A DNA stretch of 64,000 nucleotides, taken from assembly GCA_022819825.1 (NCBI GenBank), contig JAJEGM010000037.1, positions 42,247-106,246 on the forward strand, read 5' to 3'. Under the pieces are notes generated by a model. It worked only from the letters and a program-made list of their open reading frames with translations. It was not told where the DNA came from and ran no database searches. The stretch's first letter is position 1; each line of letters opens with the position of its first letter. A program made the translations under genes and the position numbers. Positions 42,654 to 51,666 of this stretch are shown one piece after another. Source of the stretch: Acidimicrobiia bacterium. Its GTDB lineage: Bacteria > Actinomycetota > Acidimicrobiia > Acidimicrobiales > Bin134.

Positions 42654-43619
42654 ATGGCGCGCATAACTGCCGGCGACGAGATCGTCTGGGGGATCCAGCT
42701 TCCGATCCAGACCCTCAACGAGCGAATCTGCCAGCCGTGGGAGCCAACTGCCACCGTGGGCGATCTGTTGGCCATTACCCAGGCCGCGGAGGCCGCTGGA
42801 CTCGGGTTTGTAGGAGTGTGCGACCACATCGCCATTCCAAACAACGAGTACGCCGCCCACATGTCCACCACGTGGTACGACCCGATCGCCACGCTCAGCT
42901 TCCTGGGAGCGGCCACCAGCACCATCCGGCTGCTGTCGGAGGTATACGTCCTTCCCTATCGCCATCCCCTGACCACCGCGAACTCGTTCTGCACCCTCGA
43001 TCATCTCACCGGTGGACGAGCAGTGATGGGGGTGGGTGCTGGCCATGTCGAGGCCGAGTTCGAAGCCCTGGGATTGAACTTCGCCGACCGGGGGCGGATG
43101 ACCGACGAAGCCATCGACGCCGTTCGGGTGGCGGTGGAAGCTGCCGGAGGGTTCTGCGAGTTCAGCGGAGAGTTCTACGACTTCAAGGATGTGGGAGTGG
43201 GCCCCGCCGCCCCGCAGGAGGCCATTCCCGTCTGGATCGGGGGCAGCACCCGCCCGGCCCTGCGCCGGGTGGTGGAGCGGGGAGACGGCTGGATCCCCCA
43301 GGGCACGCCCAGGGAGGCCATGGCCGAGCAGATCGACTACATGCGGGCCCATGCCGACGTGGTAGGCCGCGACCTCGATGAAGTGGACCTCGGCTGGTTG
43401 GCCGGGACCATCTACATCGGCGACCCGCCGGAGGGGCTTTTTCCGCCGGGATGGCCGTATATCGGCGGCTCTCCCGACCAGATTGCAGAATCGCTCCGCT
43501 ATGCCCACGAGTTGGGCACCTCGGTGGTGTTTCTGTTCTTCCGGTCTCGCGACGCGGCCGAGTACGTCGACCAGATCGCCCGATTCGGCGTCGAGGTCCT
43601 GCCCCTGCTGGAGGCCTGA
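42654..43619 (+). CDS. LLM class F420-dependent oxidoreductase
   Basis: A 321-aa luciferase-like TIM-barrel protein (GIQLPIQTL start, GVCDHIAIPNNEY, YVLPYRHPLTTANSF, GGRAVMGVGAGHVEAEFEALG, PVWIGGSTRPALRRV). In Actinobacteria such proteins usually use coenzyme F420 to reduce or oxidise ring compounds and lipids. The choice between F420 and FMN cannot be made from sequence alone. It starts 4 nt after the peptidase stop and is followed by a CoA-transferase gene after 2 nt, making one operon. Confidence 0.85.
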   Translation: MARITAGDEIVWGIQLPIQTLNERICQPWEPTATVGDLLAITQAAEAAGLGFVGVCDHIAIPNNEYAAHMSTTWYDPIATLSFLGAATSTIRLLSEVYVLPYRHPLTTANSFCTLDHLTGGRAVMGVGAGHVEAEFEALGLNFADRGRMTDEAIDAVRVAVEAAGGFCEFSGEFYDFKDVGVGPAAPQEAIPVWIGGSTRPALRRVVERGDGWIPQGTPREAMAEQIDYMRAHADVVGRDLDEVDLGWLAGTIYIGDPPEGLFPPGWPYIGGSPDQIAESLRYAHELGTSVVFLFFRSRDAAEYVDQIARFGVEVLPLLEA

Positions 43620-43621
43620 CC

Positions 43622-44824
43622 ATGAGCGGCGTGCTGGCGGGAATGCGGGTGGTGGAAGGATCGGCGTTTGTCGCCTGCCCTTCAGGAGGTATGACGCTGG
43701 CCCAACACGGGGCCGACGTGATCCGCTTCGACGCCATCGGCGGCGGCATCGACTACCACCGCTGGCCACTCACCTCCGACGGCCAATCGCTCTACTGGCA
43801 GGGTCTCAACAAGGGAAAGCGGTCGATCCAAGTCGACCTCCGCTCCCCCGAGGGCCGAGAGCTGATCACCGCTCTGGCCACCGCACCCGGCCCTGATGCC
43901 GGCATATTCACCACCAACTTCCCCGCTGTCGGGTGGCTTTCGCACGACAGCCTCCGTCAGCACCGCGACGACCTCATCATGGTGGCCATCACCGGCAACC
44001 ACGACGGCTCCACCGCGGTGGACTACACCGTGAACTGCGCGGTCGGCTATCCCTGGCTCACCGGCGACGACGGCACCATCAACCACGTGCTGCCCGCCTG
44101 GGACATCATCTGCGGCCAGACCGCCGCCGTAGGGGTGCTGGCCGCCGAGCGCCAAAGGTCCCGTACGGGAGAGGGCAGCTTGGTGAACCTGGCCCTGTCC
44201 GATGTGGCGCTGGCCGCGGTGTCGATGCTGGGCCACGTGGCCGAAGCCCAGCTCATGGGAACCCAGCGACCCCGAATCGGAAATGACATCTACGGCGCCT
44301 TTGGGCGGGATTTCGAGCTGGCCGACGGCGAGCGTATCCAGATCGTGGCGGTAAGCGCCCGCCAGTGGACGGGGATCGTGGCCGCCTGCGGGATCGCCGA
44401 CGAGGTGGCCGCTTTGGAGGCTGATACTGGCTTGGACTTCACCCGGGTGGACGGTGACCGCTACTTGGCCCGGGATCGCCTCAATCCGATGGTGGCCCAG
44501 TGGTGCGCAAGCCGCACCTTGGCCGAGGCGTCGGTGGCGCTGGATGCCCAAGGGGTGTGCTGGGGCCGTTACCAGTCGATGCTGGAGCTGGTGGCCAACG
44601 ACCCCCGCTGCTCTACCGAGAACCCGCTGTATGCCGAGGTGGAGCACCCTGAGACTGGTCGGTACCTCACCCCCGGCCCCCCACTCCGCTTCTCTCAGGA
44701 GCTTCTGGTGGATCCCGGACCCGCCCCCCAGCTGGGCCAGCACACCGACGAGGTGCTGGCCGACGTGCTCGGCCTGTCGGGCACCGAGATCGCCCGCCTG
44801 CACGACAGCCAGATCGTCGCCTGA
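43622..44824 (+). CDS. CaiB/BaiF family CoA-transferase
   Basis: A 400-aa family III CoA-transferase domain: LAGMRVVEGSAFVACPSGGMTLAQHGADVIRFD at the start, NKGKRSIQVDLRSPEGRELI, and LGQHTDEVLADVLGLS at the end. The position that would hold the catalytic Asp (after the ~150-residue mark, in a G-D-D/P-type loop) is hard to place, so the activity is less certain than the family. ATG 43622 chosen from the GGAGG Shine-Dalgarno overlapping the LLM gene end, since the longer open frame upstream is shadow. Confidence 0.85.
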   Translation: MSGVLAGMRVVEGSAFVACPSGGMTLAQHGADVIRFDAIGGGIDYHRWPLTSDGQSLYWQGLNKGKRSIQVDLRSPEGRELITALATAPGPDAGIFTTNFPAVGWLSHDSLRQHRDDLIMVAITGNHDGSTAVDYTVNCAVGYPWLTGDDGTINHVLPAWDIICGQTAAVGVLAAERQRSRTGEGSLVNLALSDVALAAVSMLGHVAEAQLMGTQRPRIGNDIYGAFGRDFELADGERIQIVAVSARQWTGIVAACGIADEVAALEADTGLDFTRVDGDRYLARDRLNPMVAQWCASRTLAEASVALDAQGVCWGRYQSMLELVANDPRCSTENPLYAEVEHPETGRYLTPGPPLRFSQELLVDPGPAPQLGQHTDEVLADVLGLSGTEIARLHDSQIVA

Positions 44825-44850
44825 CCATCTCTCTGCCGCTATCGGGCCGC

Positions 44851-44856
44851 TACCTT
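44851..44856 (+). promoter_or_regulatory. -10 element TACCTT of a leaderless promoter
   Basis: TANNNT, 7-nt spacer, ATG 44864. It favours ATG 44864 over the in-frame ATG at 44855, which would overlap the hexamer. Confidence 0.6.
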
Positions 44857-44863
44857 GCTCCCC

Positions 44864-45754
44864 ATGAGTATGGACATAGGCCGCGTCGGGGTCTGGACCC
44901 GCACCGACAGCTTCTCAACCAGCGAGGCCATCGAATTCGCCCAGCGGGTTGAGGAGCTGGGCTACGGGGCCCTGTGGATTCCCGATGCCTTCGGCCGCGA
45001 CCCGTTCGCCCACGCCTCCCTGCTGCTCAACCACACTTCCACGCTGGTGCTGGCCACCGGCGTGGTGAACATCCACCTGAGGGAGGCCCAGGCCACCTCC
45101 TGCGCCCAGAAGGAATTGCACGACCAGTCGGGGGGCCGTTTTCTGCTCGGACTCGGGGTGTCGCACCAAGCGCCGGTGGAGCGGTTGCAGGGCGAGCCCT
45201 ACCCAAAGCCCATCCCGTCGATGCGGGAGTACCTCGACAAGATGGAAAGTGCCATGTGGTGGGGCCCCGAGCTGGATGGCGAGCCGCCCATGGTGCTGGC
45301 CGCCCTCGGCCCGCTCATGTTGAAGCTGGCCGCCGAGCGCACCATGGGCGCCCACCCCTACTTCGCTCCGCCCGAGAACTCCCGGCGATCCCGGGAGATC
45401 ATGGGCCCTGACGCCTGGATCTGCCCGGAGCAGAAGGTGATGCTGGAAACCGATCCAGGGCGGGCCCGGGAGCGGGCCCGGGCATCCATGGCCGGGCCGA
45501 TAACCATGCCCAACTACCGCAACAACCTCATGCGCTGTGGCTTCGAGGAGAGCGCCCTGGACAACGGCGGCAGTGATGAGGTGGTGGACGCGGTGGTGGC
45601 CTGGGGCGATGAGAACGCCCTGGCCGAGCGGGTGCGCCAGCACCACGAAGCCGGCGCCACCCACGTGTGCATCCAGCCGCTCGACCCGGTGGACAAGACC
45701 CGCCCCAGCCTCGAAACCCTCGAGACCCTCGCCCCCCTTCTGAACGGAGCGTGA
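44864..45754 (+). CDS. LLM class F420-dependent oxidoreductase
   Basis: A 296-aa luciferase-like protein: VEELGYGALWIPDAFGRDPF, STLVLATGVVNIHLREAQATS, GGRFLLGLGVSHQAPVERLQG, and a late GATHVCIQPLDP. It resembles the mycobacterial F420-dependent probable oxidoreductase group, as the pattern of TIGR-type LLM proteins in this class of bacteria suggests. The substrate is unknown. Start from the leaderless promoter. The SDR gene follows after 5 nt and the phytanoyl-CoA dioxygenase after that, forming one group. Confidence 0.84.
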   Translation: MSMDIGRVGVWTRTDSFSTSEAIEFAQRVEELGYGALWIPDAFGRDPFAHASLLLNHTSTLVLATGVVNIHLREAQATSCAQKELHDQSGGRFLLGLGVSHQAPVERLQGEPYPKPIPSMREYLDKMESAMWWGPELDGEPPMVLAALGPLMLKLAAERTMGAHPYFAPPENSRRSREIMGPDAWICPEQKVMLETDPGRARERARASMAGPITMPNYRNNLMRCGFEESALDNGGSDEVVDAVVAWGDENALAERVRQHHEAGATHVCIQPLDPVDKTRPSLETLETLAPLLNGA

Positions 45755-45759
45755 CCTCA

Positions 45760-46701
45760 ATGTCTAATGAACGTCAGGGGTCCAATGAATTCCAAGACCG
45801 AGTCGCCCTGGTCACCGGCGCCGCAGACAGAATCGGCCTGGGGTTCGCCCACGCCAGCTACCTGGCCGAGCGCGGCGCCAAGATCGTGCTCAACGACCTC
45901 GGCAGCGGCACCCTGGGCCTGGTCGAACAGGGCTTCAATCCCGACATCGCCGAGGAGGCCGCGCAACGCATCCGCGACGCCGGTGGCGAGGCCATCGCCA
46001 ACAACGGCGACGTGGCCGAGGAGGCCACCGCTCAAGCGATGGTGGCCAACGCAATGGATGCGTGGGGCCGGGTGGACATCCTCATCAACAACGCCGGGGT
46101 CGCCAGTTCGGCGTTTTTCCCCGACATCGACGCCGACGAGATGCACCGCCACGTGGGGGTGACCCTGCTGGGATGCCTCAACACCGCCAAGGCGGCGTGG
46201 CCCCACATGGTGGAGCGAGGCTACGGACGAATCATCAACACCGGCTCCCCGGCCTGCTTCGGCAACCCCATCGCCTCCTATGCGTCCACCAAGTCGGGGC
46301 TGTTCGGCTTCACCCGCACCGAGGCCATGTTCGGCCAGGCCCACAACATCACCGCCAACCTGCTGTTGCCCGCGGCCATCTCCCGATTGACCGAGGGACT
46401 GCCCGAGTCGCCCTTCAAATCGCACCTGCGGGATCACTTCGGAGCTGAAAAAGTGGCCCCGGTGGTGGCCCATCTGGTGAGCGACCAATGCACGGTGACC
46501 GGCGAGGCCTTCACCGCCGGCGGCGGCAAGTTTGCCCGCATCGTCTACGCCGCCTCCCCGGCCCAAGAGGTCGACCTGACCATGGAGTCGGTGGACACAG
46601 GCATGGCCCACGCCATGGACACCTCCGACTGGACCCCCCAGGGCTCCACCGCCGAGAGCATGGTCCACCTCGGCATGCCCCCCGAGTTGGAGCAGATGTA
46701 A
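45760..46701 (+). CDS. SDR family oxidoreductase (3-hydroxyacyl-CoA dehydrogenase / MFE-2-like)
   Basis: A 313-aa SDR: VTGAADRIGLG near the start (one Gly of TGxxxGxG replaced by Arg), IVLNDLG after strand 2, INNAGVASS, and Y-x3-K in ASYASTKSGL. The NDLG segment and extra C-terminal region resemble the dehydrogenase half of peroxisomal multifunctional enzyme type 2, suggesting action on acyl-CoA, not proven. ATG 45760 chosen because the earlier Met lies in the LLM gene shadow; an ACGGAGC Shine-Dalgarno is present. Confidence 0.84.
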   Translation: MSNERQGSNEFQDRVALVTGAADRIGLGFAHASYLAERGAKIVLNDLGSGTLGLVEQGFNPDIAEEAAQRIRDAGGEAIANNGDVAEEATAQAMVANAMDAWGRVDILINNAGVASSAFFPDIDADEMHRHVGVTLLGCLNTAKAAWPHMVERGYGRIINTGSPACFGNPIASYASTKSGLFGFTRTEAMFGQAHNITANLLLPAAISRLTEGLPESPFKSHLRDHFGAEKVAPVVAHLVSDQCTVTGEAFTAGGGKFARIVYAASPAQEVDLTMESVDTGMAHAMDTSDWTPQGSTAESMVHLGMPPELEQM

Positions 46702-46712
46702 GGATTGTCTCT

Positions 46713-47567
46713 ATGGCACTGGTGAGCGACAAGGAGATTGAGGCGTTCTGGCGCGACGGAGTGGTGGTGATCCGGGGAGTGCTCTCCGACGAGACCCTGG
46801 CCTCCATGGCCAAGCCGGTAGACCGAGCACTGGGGTCGGAAGAAATGAACAACATGACCGAGATGGGTGCCATGGTGGTACCGCCCAGCGGCGGCACCGT
46901 GCTCAACGACCCCGCAGCGGCCAAGACAGGCGCCCCCCGCGGCCAGTTCCATGGCGGCACCGACCACTGGTGGAACGACCCCGACTTCGAGCATTTCGCC
47001 ACCCAGTCGCCTCTGCCGCAGGTGGCCGCCGAACTGATGCGAAGCCAGGAGTTGTGGTTCTACGAGGACAGCGTGCTGGTGAAGGAGCCGCACACCGAGG
47101 AGCCCACGTCCATCCACCAGGACATGGCCTACTTCCAGCTGGAAGGCGACAAGGTTTGCACCACTTGGTGCCCGCTCGATCCCATCTCCAAGGCCACCGG
47201 GGCCACCGTCTACGTGAAGGGCTCGCACCGCTGGGAGCGGAACTTCCGGCCCAACTGGTTCGTGAGCCAGCTGTCGATGCCTGATACCGACGGCGAGGAG
47301 GTCCCCCACTACGACCGGGACGACTCCGAGCACCTGCTCTGCTTCGACATGGCACCCGGAGATGTGGCCGTCCACCACGCCATGACCCTCCACGGCGCCC
47401 ACGCCAACGTGACCGATCAATGGCGCCGAGCCATCTCGGTGCGCTACTGCGGCGACGGCACCGTTTACCGCTTCAAGCGGGGCACCCCCCTAAAGCCCCA
47501 CCACTCCGAAGTCACCGAAGGCGACCCCGTAAACCACCCCCGCTGCCCCCAAGTCTGGCCCCGCTAG
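46713..47567 (+). CDS. Phytanoyl-CoA dioxygenase (PhyH) family protein
   Basis: A 284-aa Fe(II)/2-oxoglutarate oxygenase. H135-x-D137 (SIHQDMAYF) and a distal His (about H227, in TLHGAHAN) form the iron site, and an Arg in WRRAISVRY binds 2-oxoglutarate. Family members hydroxylate branched acyl-CoAs or small metabolites. ATG 46713 has AAGGA 7 nt upstream, 11 nt after the SDR stop. It ends in a CTAG shared with the convergent thiolase gene. Confidence 0.87.
   Translation: MALVSDKEIEAFWRDGVVVIRGVLSDETLASMAKPVDRALGSEEMNNMTEMGAMVVPPSGGTVLNDPAAAKTGAPRGQFHGGTDHWWNDPDFEHFATQSPLPQVAAELMRSQELWFYEDSVLVKEPHTEEPTSIHQDMAYFQLEGDKVCTTWCPLDPISKATGATVYVKGSHRWERNFRPNWFVSQLSMPDTDGEEVPHYDRDDSEHLLCFDMAPGDVAVHHAMTLHGAHANVTDQWRRAISVRYCGDGTVYRFKRGTPLKPHHSEVTEGDPVNHPRCPQVWPR
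47564..47567. other. CTAG shared by two convergent stop codons
   Basis: TAG of the PhyH gene (plus) and TAG of the thiolase gene (minus) overlap in one CTAG. Confidence 0.9.
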
Positions 47568-48757
47568 CCCAACTCGGGGCCGAGGATGGAGACGAAGGAG
47601 ACCATTTCGCCGGGGTAGCCGCCGAGGTTGTGGACTAGGCCGAGGTTGCGGGTAGACAGGTCGATCTGGCGGTCTTCGCCGGCTTTGTTGCGGAGTTGGA
47701 GCCAGCACTCGTAGTGCATGCGCAGGCCGGAGGCGCCCACGGGGTGGCCGAACGCTTTGAGGCCGCCGTCGGTGTTGATGGGCATGTCGCCGGTGCGCTC
47801 GAAGGTTCCGGCCAGCACCTCTTTCCAGGCGGTGCCCCGCTCGCAGAAGCCGAGGTCTTCCATGAGGACCATCTCAGTGGGGGTGAAGCAGTCGTGCACC
47901 TCGGCCATGGCCAGCGCGGAGCGGGGGTCTTCGATCCCGGCTTGGCGGTAGGCGTCGGCTCCGGCCATCTCGCACTCGGGGAACGTGGTGTAGTCGTAGT
48001 CGGGGTCGATGAGCCCGCCGCCGGTGCCCGACACGAATGACAGCGCCTTGATGTACAGCGGATCATCGCAGTACTGGTGAGCGTCTTCCGCTCGCACCAC
48101 AATGGCCGCCGCTGAGCCGTCGGCCACGCCCGAGCAGTCGAACACCGACAGCCGTCCCGCCACCGCTGCCATCTCGCAAATCTTCTCGGCCGGCATCTCC
48201 CGGCGGAACTGGGCCAGCGGGTTGAGCGCCCCGTTGCGGTGGTTCTTCTCGGCGATCTTGGCCACCACCATGCGCAGCTCGTCCTCGTCCACCCCGTAGC
48301 GGGCGGCGTAGGCGGGCAACACCAGGCTGTACATGGCCGCGGCGGTCAGGTTCCGCTTGGTGCCGTCGTGGGGGGCGGGCGCGGCGTTCAGGCCCTGGTA
48401 GCCGGAGTCCTTGATCTTCTCCACGCCGATGGCCATGGCCATGTCGTAGGCCCCGCTGGCCACCGCGTAGGAGGCTTGGCGAAGCGCCTCGGAGCCGGTG
48501 GCGCAGAAGTTCTCCACCCGGGTGACCGGCTTGCCCTCCAGCTTCAGCGGCTGGCTCAGCGTCAATCCGCTCATCCCGCTGGAGGCCGTGCCCAGCCAGA
48601 AGGCATCAACGTCGTCTTTGGCCACCCCTGCGGAATCGAATGCGGCGGTAGCCGAGTCGATCAGCAAGTCGTCGACTCCTTTGTCCCAGTGCTCCCGGAA
48701 CTGGGTACATCCCATTCCGATGATCGCTACCTGGTCTTTGATGCCGTGACTGGCCAT
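47564..48757 (-). CDS. Thiolase-fold acetyl-CoA acetyltransferase-like (SCP2-type)
   Basis: A 397-residue thiolase superfamily protein. QVAIIGMGCTQFREHW starts it, VENFCATGSEALRQASYAV holds the reactive Cys, EVHDCFTPTEMVLMEDLGFCERG is the SCP2-type His/Cys segment, and NTDGGLKAFGHPVGASGLRMHYE closes the site. This one retains the catalytic Cys and His expected of a true thiolase. ATG 48757 chosen; the longer frame upstream overlaps the KAS-III/OB-fold gene. A GGGAGG Shine-Dalgarno is present. It follows the KAS-III/OB-fold gene by 13 nt in one operon, comparable to thiolase-DUF35 pairs. Confidence 0.85.
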   Translation of the reverse strand: MASHGIKDQVAIIGMGCTQFREHWDKGVDDLLIDSATAAFDSAGVAKDDVDAFWLGTASSGMSGLTLSQPLKLEGKPVTRVENFCATGSEALRQASYAVASGAYDMAMAIGVEKIKDSGYQGLNAAPAPHDGTKRNLTAAAMYSLVLPAYAARYGVDEDELRMVVAKIAEKNHRNGALNPLAQFRREMPAEKICEMAAVAGRLSVFDCSGVADGSAAAIVVRAEDAHQYCDDPLYIKALSFVSGTGGGLIDPDYDYTTFPECEMAGADAYRQAGIEDPRSALAMAEVHDCFTPTEMVLMEDLGFCERGTAWKEVLAGTFERTGDMPINTDGGLKAFGHPVGASGLRMHYECWLQLRNKAGEDRQIDLSTRNLGLVHNLGGYPGEMVSFVSILGPELG

Positions 48758-48770
48758 CGGTCGCCTCCCC

Positions 48771-50186
48771 TTATTCCGACGAAGACCCCGACCGCGCCGG
48801 GCGGGCCTTCCAGAAGTAGTTGTTGATGCCCTCGGCCTCATACAGCCGCCGGAACGTCATCTCCACCCGTTGGCCGATGCGGACCGCGTCGGGTTCTACG
48901 TCGGTCAGCTCCACTGGGAGCCGGCCGCCTCCGTCGAAGTCCACCACTGCGAACACAACCGGCGGGCTCACCGAGTACACCAGCCGATCGATGGTGAAGG
49001 TCACCACCGTGGCCCCCACATCGGCCATGGGCGCGGGATCCATGGCATCAAGCTCATCCTCGTGGCGGATGGACACCCGAGCCGGCGGCAGGTGCAAAGT
49101 CCCGCTCTCGGTTCCCCGACTGCCCACAAATCCGTACTTCCAGTCTTGGGCTCGGGCCGCGGCCGACGAAGACGGGCGGGTTGGTTCGGGCCGATTGGGA
49201 GGCTGTATCTGGATCATTTCCCGCCACTGCAAGAACGTGGCGTAGCTCACCTCAGCGCCATCGGCAATCTGATCGGCCACCGGCAAGCCCGGTGTGAATT
49301 CGGCCAGCGCATCAGTGGTCCGCAGGATCAGCACCTCCACCCCGTCGGCCAACATCACCACTGCGATGGTTTGACCGGGTTCGGCCTGCTCCAGCTCGTT
49401 GGCCAGCACCAGACCGGGGTGAGCGGTGCCGATATTGCCCACCACCGCAGAAAGATCGTCGGCCACTCGAGCCACACCGAGCTGGCCCGCCACCCGCTTG
49501 ACCGCTCGGCTGTGGGACCCGGTCACAACTGCCACATCCACATCGGCCGCCTCAATGCCAGCTGCGCCCAGCGCCTCCTTCCACGCCTGGGCCGCCAGCG
49601 GGCCGTAGCGGGTCTCGCCGAACCGCTCCTCCCATTGACCGGTGCTGGGCGAGCCCGGCTGCCGCCAGCGGTCCACGAACTCCTCGGTAGCCGACGCCGA
49701 CCCCAGCAACTCGGCCACCACCGGCCCATCGTCCTCCGTGCCAATCAAGAATGCGGCGGCACCATCGCCACCAGTGGCTTCGTCAGCGCCAGTGGGCAGT
49801 CCGCCCCGGATGTCGGCGGTCACCACCAATGTGGGCCCTTTCGCATCCAGGGCGGTTCGCAGCGCCCCGATGCCGGAACGCACCGCGCCGCCGAAGTCCA
49901 GCGCGCCCACCGAGCTGTCCAACCGCAACGCAGCATGGATGGCGGTGGCGTTGGTCTTCTCCAGATAGGCGGGGTCGGCAGTTGCGAACCACAGCGCCCG
50001 GGGCTCAGCTTCAACCGGGCGCAGGGCCAGCCGAGCGGCCTCAACCCCCATCGTGGTGGTGTCCTCGTCGTAGGACGCCACCGATCGGGTGCCCCGACCA
50101 CCGCCTTTGCCCATGACCGCGGCAATGGCTGAGCGGTCCAAGCGCCGGTACGGCACATAGCCCCCGAAGCTGATGATGCCTCGCAT
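48771..50186 (-). CDS. KAS-III/HMG-CoA synthase-like plus DUF35 OB-fold fusion
   Basis: A 471-aa fusion: a thiolase-fold KAS-III/HMG-CoA-synthase-like domain (about 1-320, starting RGIISFGGYVPYRRL) and a C-terminal OB-fold. By eye the region that normally carries the nucleophilic Cys reads ALDFGGAVRSGIGAL, with Val where Cys is expected. The zinc-ribbon Cys residues of DUF35 (usually C-x2-C … C) are replaced in VGSRGTESGTLHLPPARVS. So catalytic and zinc ligands both look lost, suggesting a non-catalytic or altered role beside the downstream thiolase. ATG 50186 (8 nt after TACACT at 50195-50200) chosen over 50210. Confidence 0.8.
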   Translation of the reverse strand: MRGIISFGGYVPYRRLDRSAIAAVMGKGGGRGTRSVASYDEDTTTMGVEAARLALRPVEAEPRALWFATADPAYLEKTNATAIHAALRLDSSVGALDFGGAVRSGIGALRTALDAKGPTLVVTADIRGGLPTGADEATGGDGAAAFLIGTEDDGPVVAELLGSASATEEFVDRWRQPGSPSTGQWEERFGETRYGPLAAQAWKEALGAAGIEAADVDVAVVTGSHSRAVKRVAGQLGVARVADDLSAVVGNIGTAHPGLVLANELEQAEPGQTIAVVMLADGVEVLILRTTDALAEFTPGLPVADQIADGAEVSYATFLQWREMIQIQPPNRPEPTRPSSSAAARAQDWKYGFVGSRGTESGTLHLPPARVSIRHEDELDAMDPAPMADVGATVVTFTIDRLVYSVSPPVVFAVVDFDGGGRLPVELTDVEPDAVRIGQRVEMTFRRLYEAEGINNYFWKARPARSGSSSE

Positions 50187-50194
50187 GATTCCGA

Positions 50195-50200
50195 AGTGTA
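50195..50200 (-). promoter_or_regulatory. -10 element TACACT upstream of the KAS-III/OB-fold gene
   Basis: TANNNT on the minus strand, 8 nt before ATG 50186. It would exclude the upstream ATG 50210. Confidence 0.45.
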
Positions 50201-50228
50201 CGCCTGACACCGCAATTCACTGGGGTCG

Positions 50229-50234
50229 TAGTGT
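50229..50234 (+). promoter_or_regulatory. -10 element TAGTGT of a leaderless promoter for the 50242 amidohydrolase
   Basis: TANNNT, 7-nt spacer, then ATG 50242. It decides the start. Confidence 0.6.
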
Positions 50235-50241
50235 GTCCCCC

Positions 50242-51657
50242 ATGAGCTTTGAGCCCAGCGCCGAGGTGCGGCGCATCCGCGACGCCATCGACCATCCCAT
50301 CATCGACTCCGACGGCCACATCATCGAGTTCCTGCCTGAGGTTCACGACATCATGGCCACCGTCGGCGGTCCGGAGTTGGTGGACAAGTTCAAGGTGGTC
50401 GAATACGGGGCCCGGAAGTCCATCGACCTTTCGCTGGAGCAGCGCCGGGCCGCCGGAATGATGCGCTCGGCGTGGTGGGGGCTCCCGGCCCGCAACACCC
50501 TCGACCGGGCCACCGCCCTGCTGCCCAAGCTGCTGTACGAGCGCCTGGACGAGATCGGCATCGATTTGGCCGTGCTCTACCCCACCTACGGGCTCACCTG
50601 TATGGGCCTCGAAGACGAGGACCTGCGCCTCGGGGCGGCAAGGGCATTCAACCTCTACTTCCACCAGGCCTACGAGCCCTACTCCGACCGCCTCATGCCG
50701 GTGGCCATCATCCCGATGTTCACCCCCGATGAGGCCATTGCCGAACTGGACTTTGCCGTGGGCGAGCTGGGCATGCGCCCGGTGATGATGACCGGGCTGG
50801 TGCCCCGGCCGGTGGACCCGGAGAACACCAGCCACCGCCATGCCCGCCGCATGGACACCCTGGGCATGGACTCCCCCCACGACTACGACCCGGTGTGGCG
50901 GCGCTGCACCGAGCTGGGCGTGTCGCCCACCTTCCACTCCGCGGGCATGGGCTGGGGCAGCCGCACCTCGGAGACCAACTACGTGTACAACCACCTGGGC
51001 AACTTCGCCGCCGCGGGCGAGGCCCTGTGTCGGGCGGTGTTCATGGGCGGGGTGGCCCACCGCTTCCCCGAGCTGCGCTGGGCCTTCCTGGAGGGGGGCG
51101 TGGCCTGGGGCGTGAACCTGCTGTCGGATGTGATCGGCCACTGGGAGAAGCGCAACCGCGACGCCATCGGCCACTACGACCCCGCCGCGGTGGACATGGA
51201 CGAGCTGGGCCAGCTGTTCGACGCCTACGGCACGCCGGTGGCCAACAGCCACCGAGACCGCCTCCAAGAGGCGCTGCACATGTTGAGCGAGCCCGATGAA
51301 GACCCGGCCACCATCGACGAGTTCGCCCTCAGCGGGGTGGACACCGTGGACGACATCTTGGCCATCTGGGACCGCTTCCACTTCGGCTGCGAGGCCGACG
51401 ACCCCATGACCGCCATCGGATTCAACCGGTCGGTGACCCCGAAGGGCCAAGTGGTGAAGGGCATCTTCGCCTCCGACGTGGGCCACTGGGACGTCCCCGA
51501 CGTGCGCGAGGTGCTGCCCGAGGCGTACGAGCTGGTGGACGACGGCATCCTCGACGAGGCCGACTTCCGGGCCTTCACCTTCGAGCATCCGATGTCGCTG
51601 TGGGCTGGCACCAACTCCGATTTCTTCAAGGGCACCGTCATCGAAGAAGCCCTGTAG
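50242..51657 (+). CDS. Amidohydrolase family 2 (TIM-barrel hydrolase)
   Basis: A 471-aa amidohydrolase-2 protein: metal site D24-x-H26 in HPIIDSDGHIIE, long middle region with TFHSAGMGWGSRTSETNYVYNH, and a C-terminal SDVGHWDVPDVREVLPEAYEL with the late Asp/His. It shares the same fold and many blocks (HPIID.DGH, GGV.HRFP.LR..FLEGGV.WG, DVGHWDVPD) with the 55102 gene, so the two are paralogues of about the same length. Such long members lie near catabolic clusters; the substrate is unknown. The molybdenum hydroxylase follows after 9 nt. Confidence 0.84.
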   Translation: MSFEPSAEVRRIRDAIDHPIIDSDGHIIEFLPEVHDIMATVGGPELVDKFKVVEYGARKSIDLSLEQRRAAGMMRSAWWGLPARNTLDRATALLPKLLYERLDEIGIDLAVLYPTYGLTCMGLEDEDLRLGAARAFNLYFHQAYEPYSDRLMPVAIIPMFTPDEAIAELDFAVGELGMRPVMMTGLVPRPVDPENTSHRHARRMDTLGMDSPHDYDPVWRRCTELGVSPTFHSAGMGWGSRTSETNYVYNHLGNFAAAGEALCRAVFMGGVAHRFPELRWAFLEGGVAWGVNLLSDVIGHWEKRNRDAIGHYDPAAVDMDELGQLFDAYGTPVANSHRDRLQEALHMLSEPDEDPATIDEFALSGVDTVDDILAIWDRFHFGCEADDPMTAIGFNRSVTPKGQVVKGIFASDVGHWDVPDVREVLPEAYELVDDGILDEADFRAFTFEHPMSLWAGTNSDFFKGTVIEEAL

Positions 51658-51666
51658 CGGTCTGAC

